From NCBI GenBank assembly GCA_910576935.1, contig CAJTKG010000034.1:1-28186 (forward strand): DNA of 28,186 nt, given 5' to 3'. This stretch comes from an uncultured Muribaculaceae bacterium (GTDB lineage Bacteria; Bacteroidota; Bacteroidia; Bacteroidales; Muribaculaceae). The position numbers were made by a program, and so were the translations under genes. This document shows positions 7,421 to 15,416 of this stretch, piece after piece (the first letter of the stretch is position 1; each line of letters begins with the position of its first letter). Under the pieces are notes generated by a model. It was not told the origin of the DNA. It worked only from the letters and a program-made list of their open reading frames with translations, and did not search any database.

Positions 7421-8275
7421 ATGAAAGATAAAAGATATAGTTCCCGGAACAGGTGTTTGAAGGTTGTTTTTGCATTAATAGCATTGATTTACACAAGTTT
7501 ACAGACATCAGCGACAGATACCTCATTCGACTTGCCGCCAAGACAAAACAATGTATTGTCACTAAAGGAGTTCTGCGACTCGATAGAGCGGTTGTCTTTC
7601 GAGTGTCGCGATTCGGTAACAATCGACCAGATACGCCGTGGCAACATGCCGTCGCATCTTTCGCGGGCTGTGGTCATCACCGACACTCTCACCGACGCTC
7701 TCGGCAATATCCACGCGGTCAGTCTCGCGGTGTCGCGCGACGTGATGGCCATCGGCTCTGACACAGATTATCTGCTCATTCCCGTACTTCCCCTCACAGC
7801 CCAGCGCATAGTAAACATATTTGACGCATCGCTGCCGACCCGCAAAATCTCAGATCTTATACACCGCCGCGCGACAGTGAAGACAACGCCTCATCCGATG
7901 ACTCCCGACTCGACAATGAGCACGATTCCCGTATATCTCCGATATGATTCAATCGTACGCGCCCACTACAGAAGCGGTGATTTTGTCGCAGGCCACAAAA
8001 AGGATATTGTAATTACAAACCGCATAGGCGAAGACCCGTCACGCATGTATATCTATGGGTGGCATTACCCCGACGGGCGTGCAATACAGCCACTGAGCGG
8101 AGCTCACAATCTCTATCATGTCGATTACAGCCACGGCATAAGACTCGTTTCAAACACCGTCATTGTCGACGGCCGACAGCAACGTCTTAAAGATATACTT
8201 GCCGACCCCGTACTCTTCACTCTTCTGAGCGATGAAGCGTCACCGATGACAGTCTCGTCCTATCCGCTCCCCTGA
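7421..8275 (+). CDS. Secreted protein of unknown function
   Basis: I do not recognise a named family. The 284-residue product starts with a charged segment and a hydrophobic stretch (CLKVVFALIALIYTSLQTSA, residues about 12-31) that looks like a cleavable signal peptide, so it is probably periplasmic or exported. The mature part has no transmembrane segment. The most conserved-looking part is near residues 200-250: NRIGEDPSRMYIYGWHYPDG, then IQPLSGAHNLYHVDYSHGIRLV. It is dense in H, W, Y, D and G, as an active site or ligand pocket would be; this is inference from composition only. It is monocistronic: own promoter upstream, divergent glgB on one side, convergent dtd ending 5 bases away on the other. 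Confidence 0.75.
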   Translation: MKDKRYSSRNRCLKVVFALIALIYTSLQTSATDTSFDLPPRQNNVLSLKEFCDSIERLSFECRDSVTIDQIRRGNMPSHLSRAVVITDTLTDALGNIHAVSLAVSRDVMAIGSDTDYLLIPVLPLTAQRIVNIFDASLPTRKISDLIHRRATVKTTPHPMTPDSTMSTIPVYLRYDSIVRAHYRSGDFVAGHKKDIVITNRIGEDPSRMYIYGWHYPDGRAIQPLSGAHNLYHVDYSHGIRLVSNTVIVDGRQQRLKDILADPVLFTLLSDEASPMTVSSYPLP

Positions 8276-8280
8276 GCTAT

Positions 8281-8733
8281 TCATTCTTTGAGTCGTGAAT
8301 CTATTATAATGGTAACCGGCCCGTCATTGACGAGCGAGACTTTCATGTCGGCGCCAAAGCGGCCACTCTCTACAGGCGCGCCGATCAACTCGGTCACTTT
8401 ATTGCAATAACGCTCGTAAAGCGGCACGGCAAGATCATGACCGGCGGCACGTATATAACTCGGGCGGTTGCCTTTGCGTGTCGACGCCGTCAGTGTGAAC
8501 TGGCTGACGGCAAGAACGCGCCCGTCGACGTCTACGACAGACCGGTTCATCACGCCGGCTTCATCATTGAATATTCTCAGTCCGGCGGTCTTCGACGCCA
8601 GCCAGTCGGCATCGGCTTCGCTGTCGCCTTGTTCGACACCGACAAGCACGAGAAGCCCACTGCCGATCTCGCCTGTGATTTCCGAGCCGACAGAGACCGA
8701 AGCCTCTGACACTCTTTGTATTACGATTCTCAT
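8281..8733 (-). CDS. dtd: D-aminoacyl-tRNA deacylase
   Basis: Cytosolic proofreading enzyme that removes D-amino acids (and glycine mischarged on tRNA-Ala) from tRNA. The 150-residue length is standard. Both active-site signatures are present: SQFTL (residues about 77-81), which carries the catalytic backbone region, and NDGPVTIIID near the C-terminus, the Gly-Pro motif that selects against L-amino acids. The start MRIVIQRV is the family's usual N-terminus. It is the last gene of the ybeY-mnmG-apt-uvrC-dtd run, and its ATG overlaps the uvrC stop codon by 4 bases (ATGA), so it is likely coupled to uvrC translation. It faces the convergent gene at 7421-8275 with 5 bases between stops and no visible terminator. 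Confidence 0.95.
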   Translation of the reverse strand: MRIVIQRVSEASVSVGSEITGEIGSGLLVLVGVEQGDSEADADWLASKTAGLRIFNDEAGVMNRSVVDVDGRVLAVSQFTLTASTRKGNRPSYIRAAGHDLAVPLYERYCNKVTELIGAPVESGRFGADMKVSLVNDGPVTIIIDSRLKE

Positions 8734-10565
8734 TTATCTTCAGTTTCTTTATTTCGGTCATTTTGAGCAAATCCGTCGACCAAGACACGCGCTTTAGCGA
8801 CGCCTACGACAGATGCAATCTCATCGAGCGACGCCTGCTTGATACGCTTTACGCTTTTGAAATGCTTGATTAATGCCTCTGCCGTCTTCGGCCCGATACC
8901 CTTAATAGAATCCAATTCGCTGACGACCTGAGCCTTACTTCGCTTATCACGATGAAACGTGATACCAAAGCGATGCGCCTCGTCACGCATATGCTGCACA
9001 ACTTTCAGTGTTTCAGAGTTTTTATCAATATAAAGCGGCACACTGTCGCCGGGGAAATAAATTTCTTCAAGACGCTTTGCTATGCCGGCAAGAGCGATCG
9101 TACCGCGCAGGCCAATAGCTTCGAGAGCCTCGACGGCCGCACTGAGCTGACCTTTGCCGCCATCGACTACAACAAGCTGCGGCAGTTCTTCACCCTCCTG
9201 CATAAGGCGCGTGTAGCGACGCGTCAACACCTCTTTCATCGACGCGAAATCGTCAGGACCGACTACGGTCTTGATGTTGAAGTGACGATAGTCGCGCTTC
9301 GACGGTTTGCCGTTTCTGAAAACGACACACGAGGCGACGGGATTCGTGCCCTGGATATTCGAGTTGTCAAAGCATTCGATATGTGTCGGCAAGACATTGA
9401 GGCGGAAGTCTGCTTTCATGCGCTCGAGAAGCCGCTCGGTACGCTGCTCGGGGTTTACTTTCTCCATGTGCTTTAGAGCGTCAATCTTGGCCTGACGAGC
9501 GTTTTTTTGCGACACCTCGAGCAATTTGGCCTTATCGCCGCGGCGTGGAATGGTAAAAGTAACTCCGTCCATCTCCACCTCCGGGGCGACAGGCACAACG
9601 ACCTCGTCATATACCACGCCGAGGCTTTGCTTAATTTCGTCGAGGGCATAGGCAAGCAGCTGCGACTGCGATTCGTCGAGACTGCGTCTATAGCGCAAAG
9701 TGACGCTTCTGACGACAGCACCGCGCCGCACATGCATATAGTTTATATAGACATCGCGGTCGTCATCGTCGATAGCAAAGACATCGACATCATTGACAGT
9801 CTGGCTTACGATGACGCTTCGCGCCTGATAGCGCTCTATCAGAAGATAACGTTCCTTAACCGCCTGAGCCTCCTCGAAACGCAACTCCGAGGCAAGGCGC
9901 GCCATGTCGTCGCGAAGATATTCGAGAAGTTCGTGTGTCTCTCCGCGTAATATCTGCTTGATGCGTTCGATATATCCGTTATACTCCTCGACGGAAATCT
10001 CGCCGGTACAACATCCGCGGCACTTCTTAATGTGATATTGCAGACACAGCCTACCCTTCTCTTTTGCGATATAGTCAGGGGTGATAGGTAGGCGGCATGT
10101 GCGTATCGGATATAACTCGCCGATGAGATCGAGCACCGTGCGGGCAACCTGTGTGTTGGTATAAGGGCCGTAATAGCGTGAACCGTCTTTGATGTAATGG
10201 CGAGTGAGGAACACACGCGGATAAAGTTCGTTTGTCACTACTATCCACGGGTATGACTTATCGTCTTTGAGCAGCACGTTATAACGCGGCTTAAACTCCT
10301 TGATCATCGAGTTTTCGAGATTAAGCGCATCCTGCTCGGTAGGCACAACGATATACGACATGTCGGCGATCGCCCGCACGAGCAGGTTTGTACGAAGACA
10401 ATCATGAGTACGGTTGAAGTATGACGACACGCGCCGCTTCAGGTTTTTCGCCTTACCTACATAAATAACCGTTCCCTCGGCGTCATAATATGTATAGACA
10501 CCGGGGGAATCAGGCAAGAAAGATATTTTTTCTTTTAGTTGAGGAGATTTGTCGTGTTTTGCCAT
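8730..10565 (-). CDS. uvrC: Excinuclease ABC subunit C
   Basis: The UvrC nuclease makes the two incisions around a DNA lesion in nucleotide excision repair, with UvrA and UvrB. The domain order is complete. An N-terminal GIY-YIG nuclease (GVYTYY...VIYVGKAKNLKRRV, residues about 22-50) comes first, then a Cys-rich linker (CRLPI...CLQYHIKKCRGCCTG) and the UvrB-binding helix pair (LRFEEAQAVKERY). The RNase H-like second nuclease begins at IECFDNSNIQG, and a C-terminal double helix-hairpin-helix contains SIKGIGPKTAEALIKHF. I place the start at the ATG at 10565; it shares one base with the apt stop (TGATG). A TTG one codon upstream is possible but less likely. The length of 611 aa is normal. Confidence 0.96.
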   Translation of the reverse strand: MAKHDKSPQLKEKISFLPDSPGVYTYYDAEGTVIYVGKAKNLKRRVSSYFNRTHDCLRTNLLVRAIADMSYIVVPTEQDALNLENSMIKEFKPRYNVLLKDDKSYPWIVVTNELYPRVFLTRHYIKDGSRYYGPYTNTQVARTVLDLIGELYPIRTCRLPITPDYIAKEKGRLCLQYHIKKCRGCCTGEISVEEYNGYIERIKQILRGETHELLEYLRDDMARLASELRFEEAQAVKERYLLIERYQARSVIVSQTVNDVDVFAIDDDDRDVYINYMHVRRGAVVRSVTLRYRRSLDESQSQLLAYALDEIKQSLGVVYDEVVVPVAPEVEMDGVTFTIPRRGDKAKLLEVSQKNARQAKIDALKHMEKVNPEQRTERLLERMKADFRLNVLPTHIECFDNSNIQGTNPVASCVVFRNGKPSKRDYRHFNIKTVVGPDDFASMKEVLTRRYTRLMQEGEELPQLVVVDGGKGQLSAAVEALEAIGLRGTIALAGIAKRLEEIYFPGDSVPLYIDKNSETLKVVQHMRDEAHRFGITFHRDKRSKAQVVSELDSIKGIGPKTAEALIKHFKSVKRIKQASLDEIASVVGVAKARVLVDGFAQNDRNKETEDK

Positions 10566-11083
10566 CAATAAACAATGAGCGAGGTAACCTCGGCGTCATC
10601 CGGCAACGCGGCGCGACCGTTGAGGGCCGAAAGCTCAATAATGAAATTTATATAGATTTTCTTAGGATTAAGACTTTTCACAAGTTTATAAGCAGCAGCC
10701 ATTGTGCCGCCGGTGGCAAGAACATCGTCATGAAGCACTACAATATCATCCGGGCCGATTGCGTCGCGATGAATCTCAATAACATCTTTGCCATACTCCT
10801 TGTCATACTCCATTCTGATCGTATCGGCAGGGAGTTTCCCGGGCTTGCGGGCCGGGACAAAACCTGCACCAAGCTCAAACGCAAGAATCGACCCTCCGAT
10901 AAATCCGCGAGATTCTATACCGACAACCTTGGTGACACCTTTGTCACGATAGAGCTGCGAGAGATCCCAACCGATGATATGAAGCGCACGCGGATCTTTG
11001 AACGCTGTCGTGAGGTCTTTAAACAGGACTCCTTTTGAAGGAAAATCTACGACATCTCTGATTTTTGATTTGATGTATTCCAT
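10565..11083 (-). CDS. apt: Adenine phosphoribosyltransferase
   Basis: Purine-salvage enzyme that joins adenine and PRPP to give AMP and pyrophosphate. The PRPP-binding loop is VVLHDDVLATGGTMAAA (residues about 118-134), and IESRGFIGG and FVPARKPGKLP are the other conserved APT blocks. I start at the ATG at 11083 (MEYIKSKIRDVVDFPSKG), which gives the usual 172 residues. The longer frame from 11155 would begin within the parS-like palindrome and add 24 residues unlike any APT. It lies between mnmG, whose stop is 78 bases upstream, and uvrC, with which it shares a base (TGATG), so uvrC is probably translationally coupled to it. Confidence 0.95.
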   Translation of the reverse strand: MEYIKSKIRDVVDFPSKGVLFKDLTTAFKDPRALHIIGWDLSQLYRDKGVTKVVGIESRGFIGGSILAFELGAGFVPARKPGKLPADTIRMEYDKEYGKDVIEIHRDAIGPDDIVVLHDDVLATGGTMAAAYKLVKSLNPKKIYINFIIELSALNGRAALPDDAEVTSLIVY

Positions 11084-11125
11084 TTTTATTCTTTTGTAAT
11101 TATTTGATAATTCATTATTTGAGCA

Positions 11126-11153
11126 GCTTTTTGTTTCACGTGGAACAAAAAGC
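11126..11153. other. parS-like ParB-binding palindrome
   Basis: Bases 11132-11147 read TGTTTCACGTGGAACA, which fits the bacterial parS consensus TGTTNCACGTGNAACA at every defined position. The palindrome extends to 28 bases (11126-11153), with a single T/G mismatch at 11136/11143. It is intergenic, between the mnmG stop and the apt start. parS sites load the ParB clamp for chromosome segregation and usually sit near oriC, often close to mnmG (gidA). A terminator is less likely because no T-run follows the stem on either strand. Confidence 0.7.
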
Positions 11154-11161
11154 ATATATCT

Positions 11162-13039
11162 TTATCTATTCATCAACAGAAGCAAGATATTAATGTCGCT
11201 CGGCGAGATACCCGGTATACGTGATGCCTCGCCTATCGTCTCGGGACGATGTTTGGCGAGTTTCTGTCGAGCTTCGGTCGAAATGGCAGTGATGGTCGAG
11301 TAATCAAAGCGATCTGAGATTCGCACCTCCTCAAGCCGATTGAGTTTATCGGCGATCAGGCGCTCACGATCGATATAGCCTTGATATTTTATGAGTATCT
11401 CGGCCGCTTCAACCACTTCAGCGCGCAGAGCGGTATCTATCGAGTCAATCTCGACTCTGAGAGCTTCAATCATATCGGCGAGCATCGAGACATCGAGACC
11501 GGGACGAAGCAAAAGTTCATACAATTTCTGGCCTTGTTTCAACGGTTCGAAACCGGCGACTTCAAGAGCCGGGTTAATCAAACTCGCCTTTACAGAGAAA
11601 TTGCGGCAGAAGTCAATCAGCCTGTCTCGCGCGGCAAGCTTGGATTGCAAAAGATTATAGCGATGTTCATCTGCAAGCCCGATCTTATAAGCCTTAGGTG
11701 TCAAACGCGCATCTGCGTCATCCTGACGGAGCAGGATACGATATTCGGCACGGGAAGTAAACATACGGTACGGTTCATCGACGCCTTTAGTGACAAGATC
11801 ATCGATAAGCACACCTATATAAGCCTCATCCCGAGCAAGGGTAAACGGCGCTTTTCCCTGCACCGCAAGCGCCGCATTGGCGCCGGCAACAAGACCCTGC
11901 CCCGCCGCTTCTTCGTAACCGGTCGTGCCGTTGATCTGACCGGCAAAGAAAAGATTCTTTATAAGTTTGGTCTCGAGTGTATGTCTGAGTTGCGTCGGAT
12001 CGAAGAAGTCATACTCGATAGCATAACCGGGGCGATAAATCTGCACTTCGTCGAAAGCCGGTATCGTCTGCAGCGCCTCTATCTGAATATCGAGAGGCAG
12101 CGACGACGAAAACCCGTTAAGATAATATTCGCGGGTCGTCTCGCCCTCAGGCTCGATAAACAGTTGATGTTCGGTTTTATCTGCAAAAGTAACGATCTTT
12201 GTTTCTATCGACGGGCAATAACGGGGGCCGATGCTCTTGATCTGACCGTTATAGAGCGGCGAATCGGGGAGGCCGCGCCGCAACACATCGTGGGTTTCTT
12301 CGCTCGTATATACGATATAGCAATCGCGTTGCCTGAGTGTACGCGACACTTCGGGCAAATAAGAGAATTTATGCCCGTCATCGTCTCCCGACTGAGTTTT
12401 TGTCAGCTCCCATTTTACAGACCTGCCGTCGATACGCACAGGTGTACCTGTTTTCATCCGGTCAGCAACAAAACCGAGCGACACAAGTTGCTCTGTCAGC
12501 CCCACACTCGAAGGCTCAGACACTCGTCCGCCTTCAAGCTTGACACGGCCTATATGCATCAACCCGTTGAGAAATGTGCCATTAGTCAAAACTACCGCAG
12601 CGGCATAAAACGAAGCGCCGTCGGCCGTTCTCACACCTTTAAGCATGCCGGCCTCGATGATAAGCTCTGTCACTGAATCCTGCCACATATATAAATGAGG
12701 CATATTCTCGAGAGTCTCACGCCATAGATTTGAGAATTTCGTGCGGTCACATTGTGAACGCGGGCTCCACATCGCCGGACCTTTAGAACGGTTAAGCATC
12801 CTGAACTGTATCGACGTGCGGTCGGTTATTATTCCCATATAACCACCAAGAGCATCTATCTCCCTTACTATCTGACCCTTTGCAATTCCGCCAACGGCAG
12901 GATTACAACTCATCTGGGCGATTTTATGCATATCCATCGTGATCAGTAGAGTTTCCGCGCCGAGACGGGCTGCAGCTGCCGCAGCCTCACAACCGGCATG
13001 GCCGGCTCCAACCACTATCACATCGTAACCAAACTTCAT
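11162..13039 (-). CDS. mnmG: tRNA uridine-5-carboxymethylaminomethyl modification enzyme MnmG (GidA)
   Basis: FAD-dependent enzyme that, with MnmE, installs the carboxymethylaminomethyl group on wobble uridine 34 of several tRNAs. The N-terminal GAGHAGCEAA (residues about 10-19) is the FAD Rossmann motif. GGIAKGQIVREIDALGG, the GPRYCPSIETKI block with its conserved Cys, and GTTGYEEAAGQGLVAGANAA are hallmark MnmG segments; the C-terminal helical tRNA/MnmE-binding domain follows. I start at the ATG at 13039 (MKFGYDVIVVG), giving 625 residues as usual. The TTG at 13069 would add ten residues and abut the ybeY stop, and is less likely. The gene lies 30 bases after ybeY. The parS-like site follows its stop. 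Confidence 0.96.
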   Translation of the reverse strand: MKFGYDVIVVGAGHAGCEAAAAAARLGAETLLITMDMHKIAQMSCNPAVGGIAKGQIVREIDALGGYMGIITDRTSIQFRMLNRSKGPAMWSPRSQCDRTKFSNLWRETLENMPHLYMWQDSVTELIIEAGMLKGVRTADGASFYAAAVVLTNGTFLNGLMHIGRVKLEGGRVSEPSSVGLTEQLVSLGFVADRMKTGTPVRIDGRSVKWELTKTQSGDDDGHKFSYLPEVSRTLRQRDCYIVYTSEETHDVLRRGLPDSPLYNGQIKSIGPRYCPSIETKIVTFADKTEHQLFIEPEGETTREYYLNGFSSSLPLDIQIEALQTIPAFDEVQIYRPGYAIEYDFFDPTQLRHTLETKLIKNLFFAGQINGTTGYEEAAGQGLVAGANAALAVQGKAPFTLARDEAYIGVLIDDLVTKGVDEPYRMFTSRAEYRILLRQDDADARLTPKAYKIGLADEHRYNLLQSKLAARDRLIDFCRNFSVKASLINPALEVAGFEPLKQGQKLYELLLRPGLDVSMLADMIEALRVEIDSIDTALRAEVVEAAEILIKYQGYIDRERLIADKLNRLEEVRISDRFDYSTITAISTEARQKLAKHRPETIGEASRIPGISPSDINILLLLMNR

Positions 13040-13069
13040 TTGATATATAAGATATTGTATATAAAGCAA

Positions 13070-13501
13070 TTAAACTTTGACATCAAGCATGGCGAGAGCT
13101 GCATCCTCGTGAGCTTCCATTATCTCTCGCTCACCCGGACCCTTATCGTCGATGCCACATAGATGCAACACGCCGTGTATTATGACACGCTTTAGTTCTG
13201 TATTATAATCTGCATTGACAAGCACTGCGTTAGTGGCAACCGTATCGAGTGAAATATAAATATCACCGGAGACCACACCGGCATATGTATAATCGAATGT
13301 TATTACATCTGTGTAAAAATCGTGATTGAGAAATTGCCTGTTGACTTTGATTATACCTTCGTCATTACAGAAAATATAATTAACTTTTCCGAGGGTATAA
13401 CCATGACTTGCCGCAACTTGAGCAATCCAGGCTTCGAGCCGCAGTCGGTCGATTGCAGGCATATCGACATCTTCACATATCCATCTGATCAATTGTCTCA
13501 T
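13070..13501 (-). CDS. ybeY: Endoribonuclease/rRNA maturation factor YbeY
   Basis: Metal-dependent protein needed for 16S rRNA 3' end maturation and ribosome quality control. The conserved core is present: NRQFLNHDFYTDVITFDY, GDIYIS and the metal motif HGVLHLCGIDDKG (residues about 110-122). The usual motif is H-G-x-L-H-L-x-G-Y-D-H, so the third His ligand is replaced by Asp here; I believe related Bacteroidetes proteins share a similar change, but I cannot check this. The length of 143 aa is typical. It is the first gene of the ybeY-mnmG-apt-uvrC-dtd run and probably carries the operon promoter: a TATCTTTG box lies 15-22 bases before its ATG. Confidence 0.92.
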   Translation of the reverse strand: MRQLIRWICEDVDMPAIDRLRLEAWIAQVAASHGYTLGKVNYIFCNDEGIIKVNRQFLNHDFYTDVITFDYTYAGVVSGDIYISLDTVATNAVLVNADYNTELKRVIIHGVLHLCGIDDKGPGEREIMEAHEDAALAMLDVKV

Positions 13502-13515
13502 AATAAATAAGCGTA

Positions 13516-13523
13516 CAAAGATA
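13516..13523 (-). promoter_or_regulatory. Probable -7 box (TATCTTTG) of the ybeY operon
   Basis: TATCTTTG on the minus strand matches TAnnTTTG and ends 15 bases before the ybeY ATG. No TTTG lies at the expected distance upstream, so the -33 element is weak or absent. Confidence 0.45.
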
Positions 13524-13637
13524 AAAAATAATTTTGATTAGTCATGCTCGTCGTCATAAAGAATTCCAATACCTTGCACTCCAATACCATCGCGACAGGA
13601 ATTTTACCGGGCATTATTTATATCGGGGTTATTAAAT

Positions 13638-13668
13638 TTTGACATTATGCCACATTTTTATAACTTTG
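13638..13668 (+). promoter_or_regulatory. Bacteroidetes-type promoter of the secreted-protein gene at 13748
   Basis: TTTG (13638-13641), a 19-base spacer and TAACTTTG (13661-13668) match the consensus fully. The start site would be near 13674, leaving a leader of about 74 bases. Confidence 0.8.
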
Positions 13669-13747
13669 CAGCACTAATATAAAAAACAGACGCTTTATAT
13701 CAATCAAATTTCACACATAACAGTACTAATTAAAAACATTTTGCATT

Positions 13748-14434
13748 ATGAAGAAATTCTACTCGTCTATTCTCACAGGCATCGCACTAATGCTTTCGAC
13801 CAACATCACCACATCGGCCGTCGAGCCGGCAAACATTCCCGAAGGCTGGGAATACTGGGGAAAGGGCAAATTCACAGACGACATGGTGTCATCATTCCTG
13901 ATGTTAGGACCTGTCACCTGCGATGTCGAAATCATCAAAAAGACCGATAACCCGAACTATATCAGAGTGCTTTCGCCTTACGGGCAGGCATATGCCGACG
14001 CATTTCAGCAGACCAACCAGATGCCTCTGAAAGAAACCGAATATAACGTCGCCGGCGACAAATACTTCGAACTCGACATCACAGACCCAGACAATGTCAC
14101 CCTACCCGCTTACTGCTACACGGGTTGCTCATGGGGTTACGGCGAACTCTACTGGGGTCTTCTCGACGGAAAATCTTTCTATATTGAAAATAATGTCGTC
14201 AAAGCGCCTGCAAACGGCATGGGCATAATCGACGACACCGGTTTCTACTACGCCAACCAATGGGGTGATTTCGCACTCGAACTGCCGACATCCGACGGAG
14301 TCTGCGACATCATCGCCGACGACGACGCCAATGTCGAATATTTCGACATGCAGGGGCGTAAGGTCGTGAACCCCGAATCAGGGATCTACATTCGCCGTCA
14401 GGGATCGAAGGCCTCAAAAATATACGTGAAATAA
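13748..14434 (+). CDS. Small secreted protein with type IX-like C-terminal tail, function unknown
   Basis: I do not recognise the central domain. The 228-residue product has a signal peptide (MKKFYSSILTGIALMLSTNI..., residues 1-24) and a mature part rich in aromatic residues and acidic turns (PEGWEYWGKGKF at the start, YCYTGCSWGYGELYWG with two Cys in the middle). The last 35 residues, from NVEYFDMQGRKV through GIYIRRQG to IYVK, resemble the short C-terminal sorting tail on many Bacteroidales proteins handled by, or related to, the type IX secretion system. Surface location is therefore inferred. It is monocistronic, with a full promoter and a strong terminator. It could be a carbohydrate-binding or lipocalin-like beta-sandwich, but I cannot support either. 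Confidence 0.8.
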   Translation: MKKFYSSILTGIALMLSTNITTSAVEPANIPEGWEYWGKGKFTDDMVSSFLMLGPVTCDVEIIKKTDNPNYIRVLSPYGQAYADAFQQTNQMPLKETEYNVAGDKYFELDITDPDNVTLPAYCYTGCSWGYGELYWGLLDGKSFYIENNVVKAPANGMGIIDDTGFYYANQWGDFALELPTSDGVCDIIADDDANVEYFDMQGRKVVNPESGIYIRRQGSKASKIYVK

Positions 14435-14458
14435 AATTTTTTCAAATAACCACGCCAT

Positions 14459-14500
14459 TAGCGGGCGACAGAGCTAAAAGACTGTCGCCCGCTATTTTTT
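14459..14500 (+). terminator. Rho-independent terminator after the secreted-protein gene
   Basis: A perfect 13-pair GC-rich stem (14459-14471 with 14482-14494) and a 10-base loop are followed directly by six T bases (14495-14500). It starts 24 bases after the stop codon. Confidence 0.9.
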
Positions 14501-14635
14501 CGAACATTCGCACCGAAGCCACAAAACACAAGTTACAACTTAAATATCAGCCGTTTACAAGAATTGTAACGCACTGAGATTTTAATATTTATCTCGCCCC
14601 GCACCCTCGTCAACGATTTTTTAAAAATAAAACGA

Positions 14636-14643
14636 TAACTTTG
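14636..14643 (+). promoter_or_regulatory. Probable -7 box (TAACTTTG) of the AlkD-like gene
   Basis: TAACTTTG matches the -7 consensus; its last G is the first base of an in-frame GTG at 14643. Transcription would start near 14649, so the ATG at 14670 is the likely start. No good -33 TTTG is present. Confidence 0.5.
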
Positions 14644-14669
14644 TGAATAAATTTAACAAAATTTCAAAA

Positions 14670-15392
14670 ATGGTAACACAGTGGCAAAATGAGCTCAATC
14701 AAGCCGCCGACCCGTCACGAAAAGAAATTCTCCAAAAATTTTTCAAGACCGGCAAAGGCGAATATGGCGAAGGTGACATTTTCATCGGCCTGACGGTTCC
14801 GGCCAATCGGTCGATCAGCAAAAAATATTTCGACCGCCCCGTTGAAGACATAACAGCAATGCTGCAATCACCGGTTCACGAGCATCGTCTCGCCGCCCTT
14901 CTCGCACTCGTCGAGAAATACAAGAAAACAAAGAGCGCCTCAGAGAAGAAGACAATTGCAGACTACTATATACATATCTGCCGACTCGCCAACAACTGGG
15001 ATCTCGTCGACCTCTCGGCTCCATATATATTGGGCCGAGAACTGGCGCAAAACAATTATCATGACACTGTGCGCCGTCTTGTTGCCTCTGAATGCCTCTG
15101 GGAGCGCCGTACGGCCGTCGTGGCAACACTGATGTGTGTCAGATACCGAAAACTCGATTTAGCGCTTGAAATGTGCCTCAAATCGCTTGACGATTCCGAG
15201 CCGCTGATGAATAAAGCGACCGGATGGATTCTGCGCGAAATCGGCAAGAAAGACATCGCGACCCTCCGGCGCTTTCTGACAGACAACATCGGCCGCATTT
15301 CATCGACGACACTGTCGTATGCCACCGAAAAATTCGATCACACCGAACGTGCCGAGCTAAGGTATATGAGAAAATTACAAAAAAACTCGTAA
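14670..15392 (+). CDS. AlkD-like DNA alkylation repair glycosylase
   Basis: DNA glycosylase of the HEAT-like repeat (ALK) fold that removes positively charged alkylated bases such as 7-methylguanine and 3-methyladenine from DNA. The protein is almost all helical. ANNWDLVDLSAPYILG (residues about 107-122) carries the Trp and Asp that contact the lesion in AlkD, and LWERRTAVVAT (about 144-154) is the second conserved block. I start at the ATG at 14670 (MVTQWQNELNQ), giving 240 residues. An in-frame GTG at 14643 lies within the -7 box and is rejected. Its stop codon TAA overlaps a promoter-like box for the next gene, which starts 24 bases later. The two genes have no evident functional link. Confidence 0.88.
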   Translation: MVTQWQNELNQAADPSRKEILQKFFKTGKGEYGEGDIFIGLTVPANRSISKKYFDRPVEDITAMLQSPVHEHRLAALLALVEKYKKTKSASEKKTIADYYIHICRLANNWDLVDLSAPYILGRELAQNNYHDTVRRLVASECLWERRTAVVATLMCVRYRKLDLALEMCLKSLDDSEPLMNKATGWILREIGKKDIATLRRFLTDNIGRISSTTLSYATEKFDHTERAELRYMRKLQKNS

Positions 15393-15397
15393 CTTTG
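15390..15397 (+). promoter_or_regulatory. Possible -7 box (TAACTTTG) overlapping the AlkD stop codon
   Basis: TAACTTTG begins with the TAA stop of the preceding gene and lies 19 bases before the ATG at 15417. The -33 element is not visible, so activity is uncertain. Confidence 0.45.
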
Positions 15398-15416
15398 CAG
15401 CCACAAACACAAAGCG

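Larger units (their letters stand above)
13502..13747. other. Intergenic region between divergent ybeY and the secreted-protein gene
   Basis: This is the longest gene-free stretch in the window. It holds the ybeY -7 box (13516-13523, minus) and the full promoter at 13638-13668 (plus). The middle part (13525-13630) shows no gene, hairpin or known RNA; TCCAATACC occurs twice there, which I consider chance. Confidence 0.5.

Noticed and set aside
11126..11153. The CACGTG palindrome as an ordinary rho-independent terminator of mnmG
   Set aside because: No T-run follows the stem on the minus strand; the match to parS is the better explanation.
11084..11155. ATG at 11155 as the apt start
   Set aside because: It would begin within the parS-like palindrome and add 24 residues not expected in the family; MEYIKSKIRDVVDFPSKG is the usual N-terminus.
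11381..12676. A 431-residue open frame on the plus strand opposite mnmG
   Set aside because: It lies wholly inside the well-recognised mnmG gene, lacks any family motif, and follows from the codon bias of the real gene.
13560..13600. Repeated TCCAATACC in the ybeY upstream region as an operator
   Set aside because: Two nine-base copies without symmetry or known regulator motif are expected by chance often enough; nothing else supports it.
14643..14669. GTG start extending the AlkD-like protein by nine residues
   Set aside because: The GTG is the last base of a -7 box, so transcripts would begin after it; the ATG at 14670 matches the usual N-terminus.
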